A DNA stretch of 64,000 bases, from positions 992,001-1,056,000 of the forward strand of contig NZ_CP139698.1 in assembly GCF_034372165.1 (NCBI RefSeq), in the 5' to 3' direction. The notes under the pieces were generated by a model that did not search any database, was not told where the DNA came from, and saw only the letters and a list, made by a program, of their open reading frames with translations. Of this stretch, positions 43,517 to 52,319 are shown piece after piece (position 1 is the first letter of the stretch; every line of letters begins with the position of its first letter). Position numbers and translations under genes: made by a program. The DNA comes from Christiangramia sp. OXR-203. Its GTDB lineage: Bacteria > Bacteroidota > Bacteroidia > Flavobacteriales > Flavobacteriaceae.

Positions 43517-45989
43517 ATCCTCTATTATTTGTTAGGAATAATGCATTGGTGAAAAATAACTTTCCGTTTTCCCAGAAAGCTCTGAATAGTGGATTGTCCA
43601 CCATATAAATAATAATACCTCTACCTATGTTTTCTTCACCGAAAATAAGTGAGTTCTCAAGCTTTTTCTGAGCTTCGCTACCGGCAAATCCTGAAACGAC
43701 TTCAGGTTGCTGAATGTAAGCCACGTTAGAGCCTGAATTTAGAAGCTCATAACTATCACCGCTAAGTTTTAAGCTGAAGTAAGTATCGTCATACCCAAAT
43801 GCCAATGGGTGACTTGGATCTACCGAAGTTTTTACGATACTACCGGTGATCATATTCTTCACATATTCTCTTTCTCGCTGTGTATAGGGAATAAGTTTAT
43901 CGGCAGTTTTTAGTGTATCCTTTTTAGATTCTTTTGCTTCGATCCCAAAACTGTCTTTACCTGCAAATGCAGAAACAGCATCCCCAATCGCAATGATCTT
44001 TCCACCACCACGAACCCAGTTCTCAAGCATTTTTAAAGTATCCTCATCAAGAAAACTGGAGTAATTCCCTGAAGGTATCACCAGCACATTTAGTTCGTCC
44101 AGTATACTGGAAGAAAGATTACCCGTTTCCAATGGAATTACCGGATACTTCAAATCCTGTTCGAAAAAGTACCAGATCTCTCCAAAATTAAGCGAAGAAA
44201 CCTGCTCACCTCTAAGGAGTCCAACTTTTTGCTTATTAATGATCTTTATATTACCTGAACCAAAATCGGGTCCTTTATCTGAAAAACCTGTATTAGTGGC
44301 TACGAGTTTTCGTTGCATGTTATTGGCGATCTCTACCACCTTCTGCTGAAAATTTTCAATAGCTGAATTATCACTTTTAGAAATGATAAGGCTGCCGGGA
44401 TTAAAATCTGCTCCGGAATTTCTAAATTGTTTTTCGCTGAATCGAACCTTGATGTCATTTCTAATAAGTTCAGCCAGAAATCTCGCATCCTCCATGCTAT
44501 TCCATTTTGAAAGGAATGCTGTAGCTTTAGCGTTCGCTGTATTTTGCTTGAAAGTTTCAGGATTATTAGGATTACCATCAATGGTTTTAGAACTGGCAAC
44601 GGTCTCCAGTCCGTAAGCATAAGGCAAGCTCCAGGCGGTAATATCATACGTAAGAGAATCCACAAGTTTGGCTTTAGGTTCGAAAAGCACTTTGATCATT
44701 TTCGATTTTGGCTGATTCGCAGATACCAATAACGTTTTTTCAGAAGATTCAAGATTTCCACTTTTTGAATCCTGATAAGAATAACCTTTAATATTTCCTG
44801 AATTGGCAAAACTATATTTGATCTCGTGCCTGTCAAGCAGATCAGTTAAAGCGTTGATCTTATCCTTTTCGCCATTCATTGCATAGGTTTTAAATTCTGA
44901 ATTACCTTCTGTAAAAAAATCTGCAAATTCTGAAACCAGTTCAGTAGCATTTTCTGAAGCCATTTCCACCGTGGAAATTCCAGTAGTAAAATGATGTTCA
45001 ATGCGATCTTTTAAAGTTAGAATATAACCTTCGTTGGTTTGAACCCCCAAACCAGCACGACCATGACCAGCCTGTTCGTAGGTCATCCCAATGGCACCCA
45101 TATAGGTTGGATACGTATCTCCGTAGCTTGGGTATAGCAGGTCAAATTGTTCTCCTGTAAAATATAACCAGCCATTATCATCGAAATATTTCGCATGATT
45201 TTTTCCAATTCTTGTCTGAAAATCACGCTGAAAGTCGGTAATGATCTCATGAAATGGTTCAGCAGCAGGAGCGAAATAATAAGGGTCGTTGATATCCTGT
45301 TCGTGGAAATCTACATGGATATGCGGCATCCATTGATTGTAAATCTTCAAACGTTGTCTTGTTTCTACCTGCGTTGCCCAGGCCCAGTCACGATTTAAAT
45401 CAAAAAGATAATGATTAGGTCTTCCTCCGGGCCATGGCTCGTCATGCTCAGCAGAAAACTGACTAGTATTATAAGGAGTTGCTTTTACCTGGTTGTACCA
45501 GTTTGCATAACGGTCACGACCATCGGGATTGACACAAGGGTCAATGATTACCACTGTATTTTCCAGAAGTTCTCTCTTTACGGTAACCAGTTCATATAGA
45601 GTTTTCATTGCAGCCTCGGTACTGGAGGCTTCGTTACCATGTACATTGTAGCTTAGCCATACGATCGCTTTATCAGAAGTTTCATTAGCATCGGTTAGCC
45701 CGGCATTCGCAAAATGCTTCCGCTTGATGGACTCCATGTCCTGTATATTTTCTTCCGAAGAAATAATGGCATAAGTAAGTGGTCGACGTTCGTTGGTAAG
45801 GCCGTACTGCTGGTAATTTACCAGATCAGAATTTTCAGCTACATGCTCAAAATAGTCCACGACATTTGCGTGCCTGCTAAACTGAGAGCCCAATTCGTAA
45901 CCAAGAAACTGCGACGGACTTTGAACCTCCTGTCCAGTTATTGTTGTAGTAATTACAATGAGAAAGAATAAAAAGAATCTGATTTTCAA
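43506..45989 (-). CDS. M14 family zinc carboxypeptidase
   Basis: An 827-residue exported metallopeptidase. Signal peptide (1-19, ending TTITG or TGQ), then an M14 catalytic domain (about 40-360) with the zinc ligands in YNVHGNEASSTEAA (His/Glu) and HIHVDFHEQD (His), and the arginine-bearing DLNRDWAWATQVE. TYEQAGHGRAG is where the catalytic Glu is expected. A long C-terminal part contains a class-I glutamine-amidotransferase-like Rossmann region (about 625-700, NVLVIPSGNYSSFLDEDTLK, GGGKIIAIGDAVSAF). It overlaps the M16 gene and probably works with it in peptide use. Confidence 0.9.
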   Translation of the reverse strand: MKIRFFLFFLIVITTTITGQEVQSPSQFLGYELGSQFSRHANVVDYFEHVAENSDLVNYQQYGLTNERRPLTYAIISSEENIQDMESIKRKHFANAGLTDANETSDKAIVWLSYNVHGNEASSTEAAMKTLYELVTVKRELLENTVVIIDPCVNPDGRDRYANWYNQVKATPYNTSQFSAEHDEPWPGGRPNHYLFDLNRDWAWATQVETRQRLKIYNQWMPHIHVDFHEQDINDPYYFAPAAEPFHEIITDFQRDFQTRIGKNHAKYFDDNGWLYFTGEQFDLLYPSYGDTYPTYMGAIGMTYEQAGHGRAGLGVQTNEGYILTLKDRIEHHFTTGISTVEMASENATELVSEFADFFTEGNSEFKTYAMNGEKDKINALTDLLDRHEIKYSFANSGNIKGYSYQDSKSGNLESSEKTLLVSANQPKSKMIKVLFEPKAKLVDSLTYDITAWSLPYAYGLETVASSKTIDGNPNNPETFKQNTANAKATAFLSKWNSMEDARFLAELIRNDIKVRFSEKQFRNSGADFNPGSLIISKSDNSAIENFQQKVVEIANNMQRKLVATNTGFSDKGPDFGSGNIKIINKQKVGLLRGEQVSSLNFGEIWYFFEQDLKYPVIPLETGNLSSSILDELNVLVIPSGNYSSFLDEDTLKMLENWVRGGGKIIAIGDAVSAFAGKDSFGIEAKESKKDTLKTADKLIPYTQREREYVKNMITGSIVKTSVDPSHPLAFGYDDTYFSLKLSGDSYELLNSGSNVAYIQQPEVVSGFAGSEAQKKLENSLIFGEENIGRGIIIYMVDNPLFRAFWENGKLFFTNALFLTNNRGYDY

Positions 45990-46044
45990 AATTTTAGATT
46001 TTCAAAAGTGAATGCATCCAAAATTAAGTAAAAAAAGTCGCGAT

Positions 46045-46830
46045 TTAATCCCAAACTTCATCCTGTAGCCAACTAGCAGCATTTTGCAGATATGGAACAT
46101 AATTACAAGACTCATAATGCGTTAGACCAGGAGCTACTTCCAAAGTGACATTTGTGCCAGCCTCCTTGGTTGCAGCAACCCATTCCTGAGTTTCAGCAAC
46201 AGCAAATAATTCGTCGTTCTCCCCATGAATAACATAGAGTGGAGTTTCTATGGTCCTAACACTGCCGTTAGAACTGAAAGTACTGTAACTGCTGGCCATT
46301 GGGATAGATGCAGTAAAGATTTCCGGATAAACTTCAGCATAGAACCAGCTGCCATTTCCACCATTACTGTAACCTGTTACCACGGTTTTATTTCTGTCAA
46401 CATTCAAATATTTCTGAGTTAGATACATAAGACCGATAACGAGATCCTGGTTAAAAGCGCTGTTCCAAAGCTGCGTTCCTCCATTAGGACTTACAATAAT
46501 TGGATCCAAGGCGGCGAATCCAGGCTCGGCATAACAGGCAGTGTTTTTATGAGCATTTGCATTTCCGCTTGCTGCACCATGAAGAGTTAGCACAAGAGGT
46601 CTTTCAGAAGACGAAGCATTTTCCGGGATGATCACTCTAAAATTCCATGAACTCCCGTTAAGGTTTTCCAGCGATACGTCGTTAATCCCTGGTTGCAGGT
46701 TCAAGGTCTGAAAATCTGCTTCAAGATCTTCAATGCTTCTGCGATCTGGTGTTGGAGCGTCATCATCACTCGAACATGATGTGAATGAAAATGTGATTAA
46801 CAATACGAAAATTAGTCGTTTCAAGATCAT
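46045..46830 (-). CDS. Alpha/beta-hydrolase lipoprotein (esterase/feruloyl-esterase or depolymerase-like)
   Basis: A 261-residue lipoprotein (lipobox ITFSFTSC, Cys 19, followed by SSDDD). The mature part is an alpha/beta hydrolase: RPLVLTLHGAASGN (oxyanion region), GYSNGG (about 150, nucleophile Ser in GxSxG), VIHGENDELF (acid region) and GLTHYESC (catalytic His). This resembles the PHB-depolymerase/feruloyl-esterase group. The CSSDDD start fits the lipoprotein export signal for the cell surface in flavobacteria. Stands alone 55 bases upstream of the M14 gene. Confidence 0.82.
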   Translation of the reverse strand: MILKRLIFVLLITFSFTSCSSDDDAPTPDRRSIEDLEADFQTLNLQPGINDVSLENLNGSSWNFRVIIPENASSSERPLVLTLHGAASGNANAHKNTACYAEPGFAALDPIIVSPNGGTQLWNSAFNQDLVIGLMYLTQKYLNVDRNKTVVTGYSNGGNGSWFYAEVYPEIFTASIPMASSYSTFSSNGSVRTIETPLYVIHGENDELFAVAETQEWVAATKEAGTNVTLEVAPGLTHYESCNYVPYLQNAASWLQDEVWD

Positions 46831-46942
46831 GAGCTCCTGTTTTTGATTGATAACCGGAATTTATGAATTTTATAGATGTTAAGTTAATTGTAAAGAATAA
46901 ATATGCGGCTGGTCTCGATTTAGTTTCCTTCCTAAAAGGTTT

Positions 46943-46950
46943 TATCTTTA
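46943..46950 (+). promoter_or_regulatory. Putative bshC -7 element
   Basis: TATCTTTA, one mismatch to TAnnTTTG, 20 bases before the ATG at 46971. It rules against an upstream in-frame ATG at 46863. Confidence 0.45.
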
Positions 46951-46970
46951 CGGCAATTATAAACAGGTTG

Positions 46971-48587
46971 ATGTCTACAGATCATATAGCTTATCCCGAT
47001 ACCAATTATTTTACGCCATTAATCCTGGATTATCTTTCAGAAAAGGAAAGTCTTGGACATTTGTATCATCGTTTTCCTAAAATTGAAAATTTCAGGGCTC
47101 AGATCGATGAAAAATCCAAATCTTATAACAATTCTATTCGTAAGGATCTGGTGGAAGTTCTAAAAGAGCAGTATTCAGGTCTTAAAGTTTCTGAGATGAC
47201 ATCTGGCAACATCGATCTTTTATCTTCAGAAAAGACATTTACAGTGGTCACTGGTCATCAGCTTAATCTATTTACGGGTCCGCTTTATTTTCTTTATAAG
47301 ATAGTTTCCACGATCAATCTTACCAGGAAGTTAAAAGAAAAACATCCGGAAAATAATTTTGTACCGGTATACTGGATGGCTACAGAGGATCATGATTTTG
47401 AAGAGATCAATTTCTTTAATCTACACGGAAAAAAATTCAAATGGAATAATGCCGAAAAGCGGGCAGGAGCGACTGCTGTTGGTAAGCTTTCTACGGAAGG
47501 GCTTGAGGAAGTTTTTAAGCTTTTTTCTGCTGAGATTGGTGGAGGAACTAATGCCGAAGAATTGAAGGAAATGTTCCAGAAAGCATATTTGGAGCACAAT
47601 AACCTGACCGATGCCACGCGCTATCTGGCGAACAGGTTATTTGGCAAAGAAGGTCTGGTCATCATAGCAGCTGGAGATTCCCGATTAAAAAAGCATTTTT
47701 CCAGCCATATTAAGAATGAATTACTTGAGGAGTCTTCCTCAAAAGCGTCGCAAACTGCCATAGATTCTCTGGCAGAATTGGACTATAAAGTACAGGTAAA
47801 TCCGCGAGATATCAATTTATTTTATCTTAACGAGGAGATCAGGGAACGTATCGTTAAAAGAGATGCTCGGTATTATGTTTATGAAACAGAGATAAGCTGG
47901 AGCAAAGAAGAAATACTTGCAGAAGTAGATGCACACCCGGAACGTTTTAGTCCAAATGTCATGATGCGACCACTCTACCAGGAAGTGCTGCTTCCAAATC
48001 TTTGCTATATAGGTGGAGGAGGCGAACTTGCTTACTGGTTGCAGCTAAAGAATTATTTTGAAGCTGAAGATGTGGTTTTTCCAATGTTATTACTTCGGAA
48101 TTCAGCATTACTGCAAACTGCTAAACAAAATGCCAAACGCAGAAAACTCGATATTTCACTGAAGGAATTATTTCTGAAACAACATGAACTGATCAATCGC
48201 AAGGTTCGGAAAATCAGTAATATCAACATTGATTTTTCAGAACAGAAAGAGCATTTGATTCAGCAATTTCAACAAATGTATGAGCTGGCTGAGAAAACCG
48301 ATAAATCTTTTATTGGTGCAGTAAAAGCGCAGGAAGTAAAGCAGCTTAAAGGTCTTGACAATCTCGAAAACCGGCTCCTGCAAGCTCAAAGAAGAAAACT
48401 AAAGGATGAAGTAGAGCGAATCGCCGCGCTGCAGAATGATCTATTTCCAAACAGAAGTTTGCAGGAGCGGCAAACAAATTTCTCTGAATATTACGATGAA
48501 TACGGTCAGGAACTTATCGAGCGCCTTTTAGCAGAATTAGATCCTTTAGACGCAAACTTTAAAATTATCACTTTTGGAAAAGAATAG
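46971..48587 (+). CDS. bshC: Bacillithiol biosynthesis cysteine-adding enzyme BshC
   Basis: A 538-residue enzyme thought to join cysteine to GlcN-malate in the last step of bacillithiol synthesis. The N-terminus MSTDHIAYPDTNYFTPLILD, the nucleotide-fold motif VVTGHQLNLFTGPLYFLYKI (about 83-102), YWMATEDHDFEEINFF and a long C-terminal coiled coil (about 390-490) are family features. The ATG at 46971 gives the usual N-terminus and follows the -7 element; the in-frame ATG at 46863 adds 36 unrelated residues. The bshA and bshB genes are not in the window. Confidence 0.94.
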   Translation: MSTDHIAYPDTNYFTPLILDYLSEKESLGHLYHRFPKIENFRAQIDEKSKSYNNSIRKDLVEVLKEQYSGLKVSEMTSGNIDLLSSEKTFTVVTGHQLNLFTGPLYFLYKIVSTINLTRKLKEKHPENNFVPVYWMATEDHDFEEINFFNLHGKKFKWNNAEKRAGATAVGKLSTEGLEEVFKLFSAEIGGGTNAEELKEMFQKAYLEHNNLTDATRYLANRLFGKEGLVIIAAGDSRLKKHFSSHIKNELLEESSSKASQTAIDSLAELDYKVQVNPRDINLFYLNEEIRERIVKRDARYYVYETEISWSKEEILAEVDAHPERFSPNVMMRPLYQEVLLPNLCYIGGGGELAYWLQLKNYFEAEDVVFPMLLLRNSALLQTAKQNAKRRKLDISLKELFLKQHELINRKVRKISNINIDFSEQKEHLIQQFQQMYELAEKTDKSFIGAVKAQEVKQLKGLDNLENRLLQAQRRKLKDEVERIAALQNDLFPNRSLQERQTNFSEYYDEYGQELIERLLAELDPLDANFKIITFGKE

Positions 48588-48588
48588 A

Positions 48589-49953
48589 ATGCATACCATA
48601 GATATGGATCTGGTTGAAATGACGCTGGATGTTATGAAGTATGCCATTGATCGTATATCTAATGTAACTCCGGAACTTGGCGCACCGAAGAAGGAGGAAG
48701 AACTTTTAAGGTTGGTTGGAGAAACTATAACTCCGGAAGGTATTGGAGGTGAAAGTGCATTCCAGTTATTTAAGAACGTACTGGTCAAAGCAACGGTACC
48801 TATCGATCATCCAAGGCATCTGGCGTTTGTCCCTGCCGCACCAACCAGGGCTGCGATCATGTTTGACCTGGTGACTTCAGCTTCCAGTATTCATGGTTCT
48901 TACTGGATGGAAGGAGCCGGTGGTATTTTTTGTGAAAACCAGGCGATGAAATGGCTGGTAAGTTTAACCGGTCTACCGGAAACTGCCTTTGGTGTATTTA
49001 CAAGTGGTGGTACAGCTGCAAATCTTTCAGCATTAGTTACCGCAAGAGAGGAGTGGAGAGAACAAAGGCCAGCTCACGCCAGAGAGAGAGCACTTTTGAT
49101 CACTTCAACAGGAGCGCATTCTTCAATAAAATCCATGGCAAAAGTAATGGATGCAGATGTTCACCTGGTGAAGTCAGATGAAGAATTTTTATCGGGAACT
49201 GCACTTCAGAAGGAATTGGAAAATTTAAGTGAACAGGATAGAAACAGACTTTTCGCCGTGGTAGCAACGGGTGGAACAACCAATGCCGGGATCATAGATG
49301 ATCTGGAAGGAGTGGTAAATATATGTGCCGAAGAAAATATCTGGTTACATGTAGATTGTGCTTATGGAGGTGGAGCGCTGGCTGCAGACTCGGTTAGACA
49401 TTTGTTTAAAGGCATCGAGGAGGCAGACAGTATTACTATAGATCCTCATAAATGGCTGTTTTCACCTTACGATTGTGGCGCGGTGATCTACAAGAACCTG
49501 GAACTAGCGAAAAAAGCACATTCTCAAAAAGGCGCATATCTAGAAATATTTAAGGACGAGGGAGCACAAGGATTCAATCCTGCAGATTACCAGATCCAGC
49601 TTACCCGTAGATTACGCGGGATGCCATTATGGTTTTCACTGGCGATGCATGGTACTAACAAGTATAAAGAGGCCATCGAACGAGGGATAGAACTTGCAAA
49701 TATTGCCGCTTCCAAAGTGGAACAGAATGATTTGCTTGAACTGGTACGTCCAGCAAGTTTATCTGTAGTCTTATTTAAAAGAAAAGGATGGTCTGCGGAA
49801 GATTACCGTGACTGGACCTACAAAAATCACAATTCAGGATTTGCATTGGTCACGCCGTCTCTGTGGAAGGATGAAAGCGTGGTTAGATTCTGCTTTATTA
49901 ACCCTGATACTACTGAAGATGATATTGAGCAGATATTGGCTACTTTAGACTAA
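48589..49953 (+). CDS. Pyridoxal-dependent (group II) decarboxylase
   Basis: A 454-residue PLP enzyme of the aromatic-amino-acid/glutamate decarboxylase family. FTSGGTAANLSALVTAREEW (about 140-160), LHVDCAYGGGALAAD and the PLP-lysine motif ITIDPHKWLFSPYDCGAVI (about 280-298) are intact. The substrate could be tyrosine, DOPA, tryptophan, glutamate or another amino acid; sequence does not decide. The ATG at 48589 is one base after the bshC stop, so it is in the same transcript. Confidence 0.92.
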   Translation: MHTIDMDLVEMTLDVMKYAIDRISNVTPELGAPKKEEELLRLVGETITPEGIGGESAFQLFKNVLVKATVPIDHPRHLAFVPAAPTRAAIMFDLVTSASSIHGSYWMEGAGGIFCENQAMKWLVSLTGLPETAFGVFTSGGTAANLSALVTAREEWREQRPAHARERALLITSTGAHSSIKSMAKVMDADVHLVKSDEEFLSGTALQKELENLSEQDRNRLFAVVATGGTTNAGIIDDLEGVVNICAEENIWLHVDCAYGGGALAADSVRHLFKGIEEADSITIDPHKWLFSPYDCGAVIYKNLELAKKAHSQKGAYLEIFKDEGAQGFNPADYQIQLTRRLRGMPLWFSLAMHGTNKYKEAIERGIELANIAASKVEQNDLLELVRPASLSVVLFKRKGWSAEDYRDWTYKNHNSGFALVTPSLWKDESVVRFCFINPDTTEDDIEQILATLD

Positions 49954-49956
49954 TTG

Positions 49957-50682
49957 CTAATCTATTTCATATTCAAGCCGCATTGTTATCGATGCGGTTT
50001 TGTTTTTATCTGCCGTGTTATATGCACCACTCCAGCTAAAATCCTCGCCGCTATTCTGGCCGGTGATCTGAAACACACCCATATTGGCATTTTTTAGATC
50101 GCCTAGATTTTCTCCGGTGTTCGCTGCGATTTTCTCTGCACGTAGTCTGGCATCCTCCGTAGCTTTAGAGATCATTTCAATTTTGAGATCGGCTATTTTG
50201 GTATAGTAATACCTGGGAGGAGAGGAATTGAACTGGACGCCTTTATTTAGTAATTCTGTGATCTCACGTGACACATTTTCGATGAGCTCTACATTGCTAC
50301 TTTCAATTTTCACAGGTTGGGTTAGTTCGTAACCCTTGAAAATACTACCCACATAATTACCATTTTGATACTGATTCTCTTGCTGCTCATTAGTTTGAAC
50401 CGAGTTAAAGACAATGTTCTCATCCTTGATCCCTTTTCCTATGAGATAGGATCTGACAATATTTTTATCCTGATCAAGTTGATTATAAGCCGCTTCCAAA
50501 TTTGGAGAATTTCTGCTGAATCTACCTTCCCACACTATCAGATCTGAAACAAAGTTTTCACTACCCGAACCCGTCACCGAAATGATACCATCGGGATTCG
50601 CTCTGGAAACGTAAGCATCACCCAGAAAATAGGCTGCAACCATGATCGCAATGGCAAAAATTATAGCACTTAAATATTTCAT
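49957..50682 (-). CDS. SIMPL domain-containing protein (DUF541)
   Basis: A 241-residue protein with an N-terminal membrane or signal segment (about 1-22) and a SIMPL/DUF541 domain (about 35-240). ISVTGSGSENFVSDLIVWEG at the start and SKATEDARLRAEKIAANTGENLG near the middle are the family landmarks. Members are extracytoplasmic; some bind outer-membrane components, but no firm role is known. Convergent with the decarboxylase gene, three bases apart. Confidence 0.88.
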   Translation of the reverse strand: MKYLSAIIFAIAIMVAAYFLGDAYVSRANPDGIISVTGSGSENFVSDLIVWEGRFSRNSPNLEAAYNQLDQDKNIVRSYLIGKGIKDENIVFNSVQTNEQQENQYQNGNYVGSIFKGYELTQPVKIESSNVELIENVSREITELLNKGVQFNSSPPRYYYTKIADLKIEMISKATEDARLRAEKIAANTGENLGDLKNANMGVFQITGQNSGEDFSWSGAYNTADKNKTASITMRLEYEID

Positions 50683-50757
50683 ATTTGGCAGAGTCTTAAT
50701 GCATTTTAAATATAGAAATTTTCCATCTTCCTTTGCCGGCTTTTTTACCTAAATTCC

Positions 50758-50765
50758 TATTTTTG
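50758..50765 (+). promoter_or_regulatory. guaA -7 element
   Basis: TATTTTTG, an exact TAnnTTTG match with a TTTG at 50732-50735, 22 bases upstream. Only three bases separate it from the guaA ATG, so the mRNA would be leaderless or nearly so. Confidence 0.55.
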
Positions 50766-50768
50766 CGC

Positions 50769-52298
50769 ATGCAAAACAACGTACTCATCCTAGACTTTGG
50801 TTCGCAGTATACACAGCTTATCGCAAGGCGTGTTAGGGAACTGAACATTTACTGCGAGATCTATCCATACTCGAAAATTCCAGAAGATTTATCAGGTTTT
50901 AAAGCGGTTATCCTTTCAGGAAGTCCATTTTCTGTAAGAGCAGAAGATGCCCCGCATCCAGATCTTTCACAGATTAGAGGTAAATTGCCTATGCTGGCAG
51001 TTTGCTATGGAGCTCAATATCTTGCTCACTTTTTCGGTGGAAAAGTAGAACCTTCAGATACCAGGGAATTTGGAAGAGCGAATCTTTCAGTGATTAAGGA
51101 TGCAGAATTGTTGTTTGAAGATATCAAAGAGAATTCACAGGTTTGGATGAGTCACAGTGATTCTATTATAAACCTTCCTGAAAATGCGGTTAGACTGGCG
51201 AGTACTTCAGATGTGCTGAATGCAGCTTACAGAATTGAAGGGGAAGAGACTTACGCAATCCAGTTTCATCCAGAAGTTTATCATTCCACAGATGGTAAAC
51301 AATTACTGGAGAACTTTCTTGTAAAGATCGCTGGTACTGAGCAAAGCTGGACGCCTGGCGCTTTTGTTGATCTAACAATTTCAGAATTAAAGGAGAAAAT
51401 TGGAGAAGACAAGGTAGTTCTGGGTCTTAGTGGAGGTGTGGATTCTACGGTTGCTGCCGTATTATTACACCAGGCTATTGGCAAAAACCTGTACTGTATT
51501 TTCGTTAATAATGGTCTTCTTCGGAAGAACGAATTCGAAAGTGTACTGGACCAGTACAAGGACATGGGGCTCAATGTAAAGGGAGTGGATGCTTCGGCAC
51601 GATTTCTGGATGCATTGAAAGGTCTATCAGATCCTGAAGAAAAGAGAAAAGCGATCGGGAATACTTTTATTGAAGTTTTCGATGATGAAGCTCACGAGAT
51701 CAAGGATGTTGTTTACCTGGCACAGGGAACTATCTATCCAGATGTGATCGAGTCGGTTTCAGTTAATGGCCCTTCAGTAACGATCAAGTCACATCATAAT
51801 GTAGGAGGATTACCCGATTTTATGAAGCTGAAAGTGGTAGAGCCACTAAGAATGCTATTTAAAGATGAGGTAAGAAGAGTAGGAAAGGAACTCGGAATCG
51901 ATAAGGTATTACTGGGCAGACATCCATTTCCAGGTCCGGGACTTGCGATTAGAATTCTTGGTGATATAACGGTAGAAAAAGTGCGAATACTTCAGGAAGT
52001 AGATCATATCTTTATACAGGGACTAAGAGACTGGATGTTGTATGACAAAGTTTGGCAGGCAGGAGCGATCTTACTACCCATACAGTCGGTAGGAGTCATG
52101 GGTGACGAAAGGACTTATGAACAGGTTGTAGCATTGAGAGCTGTGGAATCCACAGATGGTATGACTGCAGACTGGGTGAATTTACCTTACGAGTTCTTGC
52201 AAAAGACTTCGAATACAATAATTAACCGGGTGAAAGGCGTTAATAGAGTAGTCTATGATATTAGCTCCAAACCACCTGCAACTATAGAGTGGGAATAA
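50769..52298 (+). CDS. guaA: GMP synthase (glutamine-hydrolysing)
   Basis: A 509-residue two-part enzyme turning XMP to GMP. The glutaminase (about 1-190) has [20 protein letters not shown], the catalytic Cys in [16 protein letters not shown] and the His/Glu in [10 protein letters not shown]. The ATP-PPase (about 195-385) has [15 protein letters not shown], and the C-terminal dimer domain ends KPPATIEWE. The ATG at 50769 begins the family N-terminus; an upstream in-frame ATG (50733) is before the promoter. Followed by the LysM fusion, OsmC and DUF922 genes. Confidence 0.98.
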   Translation: MQNNVLILDFGSQYTQLIARRVRELNIYCEIYPYSKIPEDLSGFKAVILSGSPFSVRAEDAPHPDLSQIRGKLPMLAVCYGAQYLAHFFGGKVEPSDTREFGRANLSVIKDAELLFEDIKENSQVWMSHSDSIINLPENAVRLASTSDVLNAAYRIEGEETYAIQFHPEVYHSTDGKQLLENFLVKIAGTEQSWTPGAFVDLTISELKEKIGEDKVVLGLSGGVDSTVAAVLLHQAIGKNLYCIFVNNGLLRKNEFESVLDQYKDMGLNVKGVDASARFLDALKGLSDPEEKRKAIGNTFIEVFDDEAHEIKDVVYLAQGTIYPDVIESVSVNGPSVTIKSHHNVGGLPDFMKLKVVEPLRMLFKDEVRRVGKELGIDKVLLGRHPFPGPGLAIRILGDITVEKVRILQEVDHIFIQGLRDWMLYDKVWQAGAILLPIQSVGVMGDERTYEQVVALRAVESTDGMTADWVNLPYEFLQKTSNTIINRVKGVNRVVYDISSKPPATIEWE

Positions 52299-52319
52299 AA
52301 TCTCAAAAAAGATAAAAGA

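Noticed and set aside
46863-46970. Upstream extension of bshC
   Set aside because: The 36 extra residues are unlike BshC and the region includes a near-consensus promoter.
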